From the NCBI GenBank assembly GCA_001303585.1, contig LJTT01000024.1:1-50539 (forward strand): a stretch of DNA of 50,539 bases. The letters run 5' to 3'. Positions 24,754-32,068 of the stretch are shown here, piece by piece. This DNA is from Betaproteobacteria bacterium SG8_41. GTDB taxonomy: Bacteria > Pseudomonadota > Gammaproteobacteria > Burkholderiales > SG8-41. A model generated the notes under the pieces. It was not told the DNA's origin. It did not search any database and saw only the letters and a list, made by a program, of their open reading frames with translations. The translations under genes were made by a program, and so were the position numbers. The stretch's first letter is position 1, and every line of letters starts with the position of its first letter.

Positions 24754-24789
24754 TGCATCAGTCTCGGCGCGCAGCGCGAAGGAGCATGA

Positions 24790-25959
24790 ATGTCTGCAAA
24801 GGGCCCCTGGATCGAGCATTTTCCCGGCAATATGGTGTGGTCGAACGCCTGCCTCGTCACCAAGGGCATGGCGCCTTACGGCGCGGTGGCGCTCGGCGAG
24901 ATCGACCAGGTGTGCGAGCGGTTGCGGCAGCGCCAGAGCGAGCCGGACGCGTGGCGGGAGGAGTGGTGTGCGATGGGCGCGCGCCTCGAGAAGGCGGCCG
25001 ATGCCGCCGAGGCGGCGGGGCATCGCATCACGGCGGGTGATTACTATCTGCGGGCCGGCATGTATTACTTCACCGGCGAGCGCTTCGTTCATCCCGGCGA
25101 GGAGAAGCGCGAGATTGGCCGCAAGGCGATCGAGCTGCAGACCAAGGGCATCGAGCGGCGCCATCCGAATGTCGCGCGCGTCGAGGTGCCGTTCGAGGGC
25201 GCCACACTGCCGGCGCTATTCATGAAAGCGCCAGGAGCGTCAGGCCGTGCGCCGGTCGTAGTGGTGTTCGACGGCATGGACAACTGCAAGGAGATGAGCG
25301 TGCTGTTTGCGGGCCTGGAATTTGCCAGACGCGGCTGGCACACGCTCGCGATCGACGGCCCGGGCCAGGGAGAATCGCTGCGGTTGCGCAACCTTTACGC
25401 GCGTCACGATTACGAGGTGCCGGGCGCGGCGGCGTATGACTGCCTCGCCGCGCGGCAGGATGTCGATCCGAAGAAAGTGGCCGTCATGGGCTACAGCTTC
25501 GGCGGCTATTACGCGGCGCGCATCGCTGCCTTCGAGAAACGTTATTGCGCGGGAGTGGCAATGAGCGCGCTGCATTGGGATCTTGCCGGCTGGCAGGCGG
25601 AGATCAAGCGCAAGCAGGAGGCGGACCCGAAATCGACGGCGCAGTCCGCGTTCCACTTTCGCTGGATCATGGGCTGCATCGATGACGGCAATGCCGCGAT
25701 CGAGAAGGCGGAGAAATTTTCCCTGGCTGGCATTGCGGGCAAGATCACCTGTCCATTCCTCATCGTGCACGCGGGCGACGACGGCGTCGTGCCCGTCGCC
25801 AACGCGCCGAAACTATACGATGCGGTTGGCTCGCAACAAAAGCACCTCAAGATCTTCAGCGCGGAGGAGGGCGGCTCGTATCACGCCCAGGTCGACAACC
25901 GGCAGGTGGGTATCGACTACATCGCGGACTGGCTTGCGCCATTCCTCGGCGCTGCCTGA
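24790..25959 (+). CDS. Alpha/beta hydrolase, dihydropseudooxynicotine hydrolase-like (paralogue 3)
   Basis: A 389-residue hydrolase like paralogues 1 and 2 but the most diverged. It starts at an ATG with a weak AAGGAGC ribosome site. Visible elements: VARVEVPFEGATLPALF, VVVFDGMDNCKE, IDGPGQGESLR, nucleophile elbow GYSFGGY (Ser236), HAGDDGVVP and the His in EGGSYHAQVDN. The position of the acid residue and the changed PGMD to DGMD suggest a different substrate from the other two. It follows the amidase on the same strand, so co-transcription is possible despite the repeat between them. Confidence 0.85.
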   Translation: MSAKGPWIEHFPGNMVWSNACLVTKGMAPYGAVALGEIDQVCERLRQRQSEPDAWREEWCAMGARLEKAADAAEAAGHRITAGDYYLRAGMYYFTGERFVHPGEEKREIGRKAIELQTKGIERRHPNVARVEVPFEGATLPALFMKAPGASGRAPVVVVFDGMDNCKEMSVLFAGLEFARRGWHTLAIDGPGQGESLRLRNLYARHDYEVPGAAAYDCLAARQDVDPKKVAVMGYSFGGYYAARIAAFEKRYCAGVAMSALHWDLAGWQAEIKRKQEADPKSTAQSAFHFRWIMGCIDDGNAAIEKAEKFSLAGIAGKITCPFLIVHAGDDGVVPVANAPKLYDAVGSQQKHLKIFSAEEGGSYHAQVDNRQVGIDYIADWLAPFLGAA

Positions 25960-25996
25960 CAGGTGAGACGCGGCGAGAACCAGGTTCAGGTGCGCG

Positions 25997-26566
25997 CTAC
26001 TGACGGACGCCGTCCTTTTCCCAGCGGAAGACGCGCAATGGGGGCAGGTTCCACAGCTCCATCTCGGTGTCTTCCGGTTCCGGGAAAAACTCGCTCAGTG
26101 AAGCGACGCGCCTATTGAGTTGATAGGCCACGAAGCGTCCACCGGGGACAAGCACCGAGTGGATTGCCTCGAGGATCTCGCATCCCGTCTGCGGGCTGAT
26201 GGTGGAAAAGGGAATTCCCGAAATCACGGCCTCCGGCGCGGCCAGCGCATGAGTTGAAATAATGTCTTTCAGCGCCCGGGCGTCCCCAAGGTGTGCGACG
26301 AGACGGTGGTCTTCGATGCGGCTCACCAGGGTATGAAGGTGGGGATTGAGCTCGATCGTGAGCAGCCGGGCGTCTTGCCCGATCGCTCGCAAAATTGCCC
26401 GCGTCGTGCCGCCGGTTCCGGGGCCGAGCTCGACGATGGTCCTTGCCGAGCGTATTCCGGCGGCCTCGACAATGCGACGCTCCAAAAAACGGGAACTCGG
26501 CACGACGGACGCCACCTGGCGTGGATGCCGCAAAAATTCCTGCAAGAAAGTAAGCCACGCGTCCAT
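25997..26566 (-). CDS. Class I SAM methyltransferase, PmtA-like
   Basis: A 189-residue methyltransferase. Motif I is VELGPGTGGTTRAIL, and motif IV-like ISGIPFSTIS follows the pattern of phospholipid N-methyltransferases (PmtA) and rRNA adenine dimethylases. The N-terminal FLRHPRQVASVVPSSRFL, with the V-A-x-x-x-P-S-S element, is typical of PmtA-like proteins in proteobacteria. It would then methylate phosphatidylethanolamine or a related substrate. It stands alone on the minus strand, and the convergent neighbour is hydrolase paralogue 3. Confidence 0.8.
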   Translation of the reverse strand: MDAWLTFLQEFLRHPRQVASVVPSSRFLERRIVEAAGIRSARTIVELGPGTGGTTRAILRAIGQDARLLTIELNPHLHTLVSRIEDHRLVAHLGDARALKDIISTHALAAPEAVISGIPFSTISPQTGCEILEAIHSVLVPGGRFVAYQLNRRVASLSEFFPEPEDTEMELWNLPPLRVFRWEKDGVRQ

Positions 26567-26717
26567 ATCAATTTGAAGAACGTTGTCTGCCGATTCGGCG
26601 GAACTCCGCCATTGTCTTCAAGCGCAGAATGCGGCGATGCCGGCGGCGGATCGGCCTCTGCCGGAATTCAAGGTGCCTTCCCCCCCTTTTTTTGCCAAAT
26701 GTAAAGTACGACGGCGG

Positions 26718-27437
26718 TCAGCGGTACGCGTTGGGCCTGAACACCAGAAAATACTGGTTGGGCAGAAACTTGTGCGCTTCGAGCAGACGGTAGCCCGCGC
26801 GCCCCAGCTCCTGCTCGACCCGACTGGCCGGGATGCGCGAGTGCGGCGGCGGCCCGACGGGCGATTCCAGCGTGAAGTCGATGATGGCAAGCCTGCCGCC
26901 GGTCTTGAACGATTTCTGCAGCGCCCGAAAGTACCGCTCACGATCGGGGATGTGGTGGTAGGTGTCGACCAGGATTACCACGTCGACCGCAACCGGAATG
27001 CCCGGATCATCCGGTTTGGCGAGCACCGGGGTGACATTGCCGAGATTCTCGCGGTTCGCCCGTTCGCCGAGATAACGCACCATGTCCAGTTCAGCGTCTA
27101 CGCCATAGACATGGCCTTGCGGCAGGGCGCGCGCGAGCCGCACCGCGAAGTAGCCGGTGCCGGCGCCGATGTCGGCAACCCTGGCGTCCGGCGCGAGCGC
27201 GAGCGCGCGCAAGACTTCATCCGGCTTCTGCCAATCATCGCGCGAGGGGTCATCGAAGAGTTCTGCCCATCGGTCCGCACCGGAGAAAGGGTGCTGGTGG
27301 TGCTCGACCGATTGCGCCGCAGCGTGTGCCGCCAGGCCCGCTAGCAGCAGCACGGCCAGCCACCGATGAATACCGATGAGCGCCGACGAGAAGTCCGCGC
27401 GAACTTGTCTTCTCTGCGTTCTGGCGTGTTCAGTCAT
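26718..27437 (-). CDS. Putative exported SAM-dependent methyltransferase
   Basis: A 239-residue protein with a class I methyltransferase core: VADIGAGTGYFAVRLARALP (motif I), then YGVDAELDM, DVVILVDTYHHIPD (motif IV) and KTGGRLAIIDF. It carries an N-terminal hydrophobic segment (about residues 26-42, WLAVLLLAGLAAHAAAQ) with an AxA-type cleavage site, so it looks secreted to the periplasm. SAM is not known to be present there, so the reason for export is unclear; alternatively the segment is a membrane anchor. Substrate unknown. Confidence 0.85.
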   Translation of the reverse strand: MTEHARTQRRQVRADFSSALIGIHRWLAVLLLAGLAAHAAAQSVEHHQHPFSGADRWAELFDDPSRDDWQKPDEVLRALALAPDARVADIGAGTGYFAVRLARALPQGHVYGVDAELDMVRYLGERANRENLGNVTPVLAKPDDPGIPVAVDVVILVDTYHHIPDRERYFRALQKSFKTGGRLAIIDFTLESPVGPPPHSRIPASRVEQELGRAGYRLLEAHKFLPNQYFLVFRPNAYR

Positions 27438-27502
27438 AGATAGCGTCTGGCGAGCACTCGAGTCGGCACAGGATCACCGGTCACGGGTCACCGTTTGCCG
27501 GT

Positions 27503-27910
27503 TTACGGCATCTGGATTTTGCCGCCGCCCGGCAGGCCGCCAGGGGGGCCCATGCCGCCCATCCCGCCTTGCGGGACGACGATGGAAGAAGCAGCTTGCC
27601 GGCGCATTTCCTGAATGTCCTTGACTGTGCGCTCCACCGCCTCCTTGGCGTGCTCGGCAAATTTCTTAACGGCCTCGTCGAGCGAGCCTGCATCAATCTC
27701 GAATGTGATGGGAACCGCTCCCATGCTCGTGAGAAGCTGGGCCTCGCCCACGTAGACCACGGTGCGGCTCGCGTCATTCGAGCCGTCGGATTTGACTGGC
27801 GTCAGCGTGCGGATGGTGCCGACCTTCCGGTCGGTATAGACCTCCTCACGGTAGAGCGTTGCGGGGTCCATCTTCGGGTCGGCGGTTCGATCTTCGGGTT
27901 TCTGTGCCAT
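27503..27910 (-). CDS. Uncharacterised protein with a Gly/Met/Pro-rich tail
   Basis: No known family recognised. The 135 residues start with a charged, polar stretch and then REEVYTDRKVGTIRTLTPV, a beta-rich middle containing RTVVYVGEAQLLTSMGAVPITFEIDA, an amphipathic helix (about residues 81-110, EAVKKFAEHAKEAVERTVKDIQEM) and a tail rich in Gly, Met and Pro (GGMGGMGPPGG). The absence of a signal peptide and the charge pattern suggest a cytoplasmic protein. It is divergent from the second CocE gene (166 nt). Confidence 0.75.
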   Translation of the reverse strand: MAQKPEDRTADPKMDPATLYREEVYTDRKVGTIRTLTPVKSDGSNDASRTVVYVGEAQLLTSMGAVPITFEIDAGSLDEAVKKFAEHAKEAVERTVKDIQEMRRQAASSIVVPQGGMGGMGPPGGLPGGGKIQMP

Positions 27911-28075
27911 ATCATCAGTCCGGTCATGCAGAAAAACGAAATTATCGCACGACTCTGCTTGCAGGCGGCACCGGCGTGTTTTCGACGTGACTCACGTAGA
28001 ATGGGCTGGGGTTGCGCCTGCAGTTTTTGTCACGCGGTCGTCATTCGAGCCGCACCCGAGGGAAAAGGAAACAAG

Positions 28076-29818
28076 ATGAGCCAATACAAAAGCGAGGTCC
28101 GCGACGGCATGTGCATCGACTGGGACGTGCCGATAACCATGGACGACGGCGTCGTGCTGCGCGCGGACGTATTCCGGCCGGTGGGCGACGGGAAGCATCC
28201 GGCGCTGGTGAGCTATGGGCCGTACGGCAAGGGACTGGCGTTCCAGGAAGGCTACAAGACCGCGTGGGAAATCATGTGTCGCGACTTCCCCGATGCCGTG
28301 CGCGGTACCACCAACCAGTACCAGAACTGGGAAGTCGTCGATCCCGAGAAGTGGGTGCCCGACGGCTACGCCTGCGTGCGCGTCGACTCGCGCGGCGCCG
28401 GGCGCTCGCCGGGCTTTCTCGATCACAACAACGCGCGCGAGAACCGCGACTTCTACAACTGCATCGAATGGGCCGCGGCGCAGCCGTGGTGCAGCGGCAA
28501 GGTCGGGCTCAACGGAATTTCCTACTATGGAAGCGGGCAGTGGCGCGCGGCGGCGCTGCAGCCGCCGCATCTGGCGGCGATCTGCGTGTGGGAGGGGTGG
28601 GCGGACAACTACCGCGACTCGACCCACCATGGCGGCATCGTCTGTACGTTTCGCAAGCATTGGCAGGAGATGCAGGTCAAGACGGTGCAGCACGGCATGG
28701 GTACTCGCGGGCCGAAAAACCCCATCACCGGCGACCTCGTTTGCGGACCCGAGACGCTGACCGACGAGGAGCTTGCGCGGAACCGCTCCGACATGTGGGC
28801 CGACGTGCTCGCGCATCCGCTCGACGGGCCGTACTACCGCGAGCGCTCGGGGGATCTGTCGAAGGTGGTGGTCCCGGTGTTGTCCGCGGCCAACTGGGGC
28901 GGGCAGGGGCTGCACATGCGCGGCAACTCCGAGGGTTTCATGCGCGCGGCCTCCAAGCAGAAGTGGCTGGAGATCCATGGCGGCTCGCACTGGGCGCCGT
29001 TCTACACGGACTATGGCGTCGCGCTGCAGAAACGCTTCTTCGATTATTTCCTCAAGGGGGCTCAGAACGGCTGGGACAAGCAGCCGCGCGTTCAGCTGAA
29101 CGTGCGCCATCCCGGCGAGAAGTACGTCCTGCGGCACGAGAACGAGTGGCCGCTCGCGCGCACGAAATGGACGCGGCTCTATCTCGACCCGCAGGGGATG
29201 CGCTTGTCGCCGAAGCCGGTGGCGGCGACCCAGACGGTCGCCTACGACGCGATGGGCAAGGGCGTCACTTTCTCCACGCCGCCCCTCGAGGAGGAAACCG
29301 AAATCACCGGACCTTCGGCGCTCAAGCTGTGGATCTCGTCGTCCACCAGCGATGCGGATTTGTTTGTTGTGCTGCGCGTATTCGCGCCGGATGACAAGGA
29401 AGTTCTGTTCCAGGGCGCGCTCGATCCGAACACGCCCATCGGGCAGGGATGGCTGCGCGCCTCGCACCGCAAGCTCGATCCGCAGCGCTCGCTGCCATAC
29501 CGCCCCTACCACACGCACGATGAGAAAAAACCGCTGAAGCCCGGGGAAATGGTCGAGCTCGACATCGAAATCTGGCCCACGTGCATCGTCGTGCCGCGCG
29601 GCTACCGCATTGGGCTGACGATACTCGGGCGGGACTATGAGCACGAAGGCGCGGCAGCGACGCTCTCGAACATGAAGAACCCGATGCGCGGCTGCGGGCC
29701 GTTCATCCATGACGATCCCACCGACCGACCGCCCGCGGTCTTCGACGGAAAGGTGACGCTGCACGTGGGGCCGGACCGGGCGGCGCATGTTCTCTTGCCG
29801 GTGATCCCGCCGGCCTGA
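28076..29818 (+). CDS. CocE/NonD family hydrolase (second copy)
   Basis: A 580-residue paralogue of the protein at 13466. The ATG stands 5 nt after a purine-rich AAAAGGAAACA site; longer frames upstream run into the divergent gene and are rejected. Motifs: VPITMDDGVVLRADVFRP, YACVRVDSRGAGRSPG, nucleophile elbow GISYYGSGQW (Ser149), HGGIVCTF, and the C-terminal jelly roll with FSTPPLEEETEITGPSAL and GWLRASHRKLDPQRSLPYRPYH. The two copies align throughout. A typical substrate is an ester or an amide. It has no adjacent operon partner in the same direction within 130 nt except hslR. Confidence 0.92.
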   Translation: MSQYKSEVRDGMCIDWDVPITMDDGVVLRADVFRPVGDGKHPALVSYGPYGKGLAFQEGYKTAWEIMCRDFPDAVRGTTNQYQNWEVVDPEKWVPDGYACVRVDSRGAGRSPGFLDHNNARENRDFYNCIEWAAAQPWCSGKVGLNGISYYGSGQWRAAALQPPHLAAICVWEGWADNYRDSTHHGGIVCTFRKHWQEMQVKTVQHGMGTRGPKNPITGDLVCGPETLTDEELARNRSDMWADVLAHPLDGPYYRERSGDLSKVVVPVLSAANWGGQGLHMRGNSEGFMRAASKQKWLEIHGGSHWAPFYTDYGVALQKRFFDYFLKGAQNGWDKQPRVQLNVRHPGEKYVLRHENEWPLARTKWTRLYLDPQGMRLSPKPVAATQTVAYDAMGKGVTFSTPPLEEETEITGPSALKLWISSSTSDADLFVVLRVFAPDDKEVLFQGALDPNTPIGQGWLRASHRKLDPQRSLPYRPYHTHDEKKPLKPGEMVELDIEIWPTCIVVPRGYRIGLTILGRDYEHEGAAATLSNMKNPMRGCGPFIHDDPTDRPPAVFDGKVTLHVGPDRAAHVLLPVIPPA

Positions 29819-29918
29819 CATCGTGACCCGTGATTGATAAGGGAAAGGACTGAACCGCGAAAGCGCCGAGCAGAAAATAATAGGTGAACCACCGAGCGCG
29901 CGGAAAGAGTCTGATTTC

Positions 29919-29945
29919 GATTCACGATTCACGATTCACGATTCA
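29919..29945. repeat. 8-bp-period repeat GATTCACG
   Basis: Three exact copies of GATTCACG and a final GATTCAT, ending just before the hslR start. It is intergenic and another member of the window's short-word repeats. Confidence 0.7.
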
Positions 29946-29957
29946 TGGAGCCGATCG

Positions 29958-30332
29958 ATGGTGCGCTTGGACAAGTGGTTGTGGGCCGCGCGCTTCTTCA
30001 AGACGCGGTCGGCCGCGCAGCAGGCGATCGAGGGCGGCAAGGTAAAGTTGAACGGTGAGCGCACCAAACCCGCCCGCGACCTCAAGCCTGGTGACACGCT
30101 GGTCATCCACATCGGCGACCACGAATGGGTGATTGTCGTGGCGCGTTTGTCCGACCGCCGTGGCCCGGCATCGGTTGCCCGCACGCTCTACGAGGAAGAT
30201 CCCGCCAGCCACGCGCGGCGCCAGGAGCAGGTGGCGAACCGCAGGCTCATGTCGGAGCCGGCGGCAGGCCGTCACGGCCGCCCCACCAAGCGGGAGCGGC
30301 GGCTTCTCGAGCGCTGGCGCCGCAGCGGATGA
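29958..30332 (+). CDS. hslR: S4-domain RNA-binding heat-shock protein 15
   Basis: Hsp15/HslR, a small S4-domain protein that binds stalled 50S ribosomal subunits carrying peptidyl-tRNA. 124 residues. The S4 domain (1-60) starts MVRLDKWLWAARFFKTRSAAQQAI, with GGKVKLNGERTKPARDLKPGD. The basic C-terminal tail (KRERRLLERWRRSG) fits. Often single-copy in proteobacteria. It is a housekeeping gene inserted in this accessory region; the neighbours on either side are unrelated. Confidence 0.9.
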   Translation: MVRLDKWLWAARFFKTRSAAQQAIEGGKVKLNGERTKPARDLKPGDTLVIHIGDHEWVIVVARLSDRRGPASVARTLYEEDPASHARRQEQVANRRLMSEPAAGRHGRPTKRERRLLERWRRSG

Positions 30333-30436
30333 ATTGCGTGGTTGCGCTTGTTCCGTTGATTTGCGTTGACGAACCGGCTCCAGTCGGGAGTCGATGCAGC
30401 GAGGGCGGACCCGGCCGCGCGTGACGCTGTTCCCCG

Positions 30437-31174
30437 TCAGAAGCGGAACATCGCCCCCAGGAACGGACCGGTGATCGCGGCGTCGATCCGCAGATTGTCC
30501 TCGTCATAGTCGACGTAGAGGTGGCGCCAGCCGCCAACGATCGAGCCCCATGAGAACCGGTAGCCGATCGAAGCGAATGCTTGCCAAGTGAAGTCGGATC
30601 CGCCTTTCCCGACGTCCCCGTACAGGCCGAGATCCCAGTGATCGGAGAGCCGCGCTTGCCAGCGCAGGCCTGCTACTCCGTCAGCCCAGCTTTTACGTTG
30701 CGAAGCCCGACGGCCCGCGAGCAACCCAGGCTGAAGTGCCACCGTTCCGTCGAGGTCGTAGAACCGGATGCCGGCGAGGGCGTCGACACGCGATCCGCCC
30801 TCGCTGTGGATTTCATAGCCGGCGGCGCCTTGAACCACGTGGCCCTTGACTTCGCCATCGAGGCCGCCGTAGAGCAGGCCGAGCGGCGAGGACGCATTTG
30901 ATTCGACCTTGACGTAGGTCCAATCGCCGAAGACGGACCACCGTCCACGGCGCCAATCGGCGTAGAGCATGGCCCCACCAAGCTCCATGTTGCTCGAGAG
31001 CTGCCCGAAGTTTCCGTCGAGTCGGTCGCCTCCGTTCCGGTCCCCCACGCCGACCGTGCCGTCGAGACCGGCGATCCAGGCATAGGGAGCAATTCGCCAT
31101 TCGGTTTCCTGCGCGAAGCCGGGAACCATGGAAAAGATGGCGACAAGGGCGGCGACTACGGTAGCGGGTTTCAA
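30437..31174 (-). CDS. Outer-membrane beta-barrel protein
   Basis: A 245-residue exported protein: signal peptide (about 1-21, ending GFAQ), then alternating hydrophobic/polar strands with many aromatic residues, ending in a terminal Phe (GAMFRF), which is the usual outer membrane assembly signal. Internal WRIAPYAWIAGLDG and RWSVFGDWTYVKVES are of the 'porin-like or autotransporter-free barrel' kind. About 8-10 strands could be placed. Function is unknown; no partner is evident. Confidence 0.8.
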   Translation of the reverse strand: MKPATVVAALVAIFSMVPGFAQETEWRIAPYAWIAGLDGTVGVGDRNGGDRLDGNFGQLSSNMELGGAMLYADWRRGRWSVFGDWTYVKVESNASSPLGLLYGGLDGEVKGHVVQGAAGYEIHSEGGSRVDALAGIRFYDLDGTVALQPGLLAGRRASQRKSWADGVAGLRWQARLSDHWDLGLYGDVGKGGSDFTWQAFASIGYRFSWGSIVGGWRHLYVDYDEDNLRIDAAITGPFLGAMFRF

Positions 31175-31236
31175 GACATGTTTTCCTGGTTCGCGGGAAG
31201 GGAAGTCGAGCGCTCGGGTTACTGGTTCGGCAAAAC

Positions 31237-32046
31237 CTACCGAGTATAAGGGATGGCCGGCCTTGCCGCATGAGCAGCAATATCGGCGGCCGGGGCGCGC
31301 GCCTTTGCGGCTGCTGACACCCTGCGCGCGAGGTCGCCTGCATTTAGGGCTGCATAGCCAAGCTGATCATTGTCAAAGTAACAGCAAACTGATCTTCCTT
31401 CCGCGGACCATGCCCGGATTTTCCTCGCCCAGCTGGCAAGCGCGCGGCGGTTGTAGCACCCCTGGTATGGCCCCTCCGGCCCGTGCAGCCGGATGTAGAC
31501 CAGCTTTGAGGTGATGACGCTCGGAGAGCGATACCCGGCAAGCTCGTAGATGCAGAGCGCCGCATCCTGTCGCGCGAGCAGATCGTAGATCTCGGGCGTC
31601 AGCCAGCTGGGGTCGCGGAACTCGAAGGCGTAGCGAAAATCGCGGCTGAGGGAGGAGAGAAACGATACGAGGCGCTCGCGGTTGCAGCGCCAGCGCGGGG
31701 GCAACTGGAAAAGCACCGGCCCGAGCTTGTCACCGAGCGTGTCGATCCGCCTGAAGAAGCTTCTCAATGCCGAAGCCGGCGTCTTGAGCTTTTTCATGTG
31801 CGTGATGAACCGGCTCGCCTTGACCGCGAATACGAAATTCCCGGGGACTGCGTCATGCCAGGCTCTGAGCGCCTTACGCCCGGGCAGGCGGTAGAAGGTG
31901 CTGTTGATTTCGACGCTTTCAAAATGCTCTGCGTAGAACGCAAGCTGGGTCTCATGCGCGACGTCGCGCGGATAAAACGGCCCGCGCCAGTGTGGATAGG
32001 ACCACCCTGAGGTTCCGATCAGGATTCGCGCGCTGCGGCGTGCCAT
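31237..32046 (-). CDS. DUF72 family protein
   Basis: A 269-residue DUF72 (YecE-like) protein with a TIM-barrel-like fold in known members. Typical parts: ILIGTSGWSYPHWRGPFYP at the N-terminus, FESVEINSTFYRLP, FVFAVKASRFITHMKKL, LGPVLFQLPPRW and YFDNDQLGYAALNA at the C-terminus. Function is unknown in this family. The chosen ATG at 32046 begins 22 nt after the ATPase stop; an in-frame GTG at 32061 is also possible. The gene is probably co-transcribed with the ATPase upstream. Confidence 0.9.
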   Translation of the reverse strand: MARRSARILIGTSGWSYPHWRGPFYPRDVAHETQLAFYAEHFESVEINSTFYRLPGRKALRAWHDAVPGNFVFAVKASRFITHMKKLKTPASALRSFFRRIDTLGDKLGPVLFQLPPRWRCNRERLVSFLSSLSRDFRYAFEFRDPSWLTPEIYDLLARQDAALCIYELAGYRSPSVITSKLVYIRLHGPEGPYQGCYNRRALASWARKIRAWSAEGRSVCCYFDNDQLGYAALNAGDLARRVSAAAKARAPAADIAAHAARPAIPYTR

Positions 32047-32068
32047 TATTTTGCCGGGCACGGCGTGT

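Noticed and set aside
27992..29932. 646-residue open frame on the minus strand
   Set aside because: It is antisense to the clearly conserved CocE hydrolase (28076-29818), lacks recognisable motifs and is rich in Arg/His/Ala, as expected for a shadow frame in GC-rich DNA.
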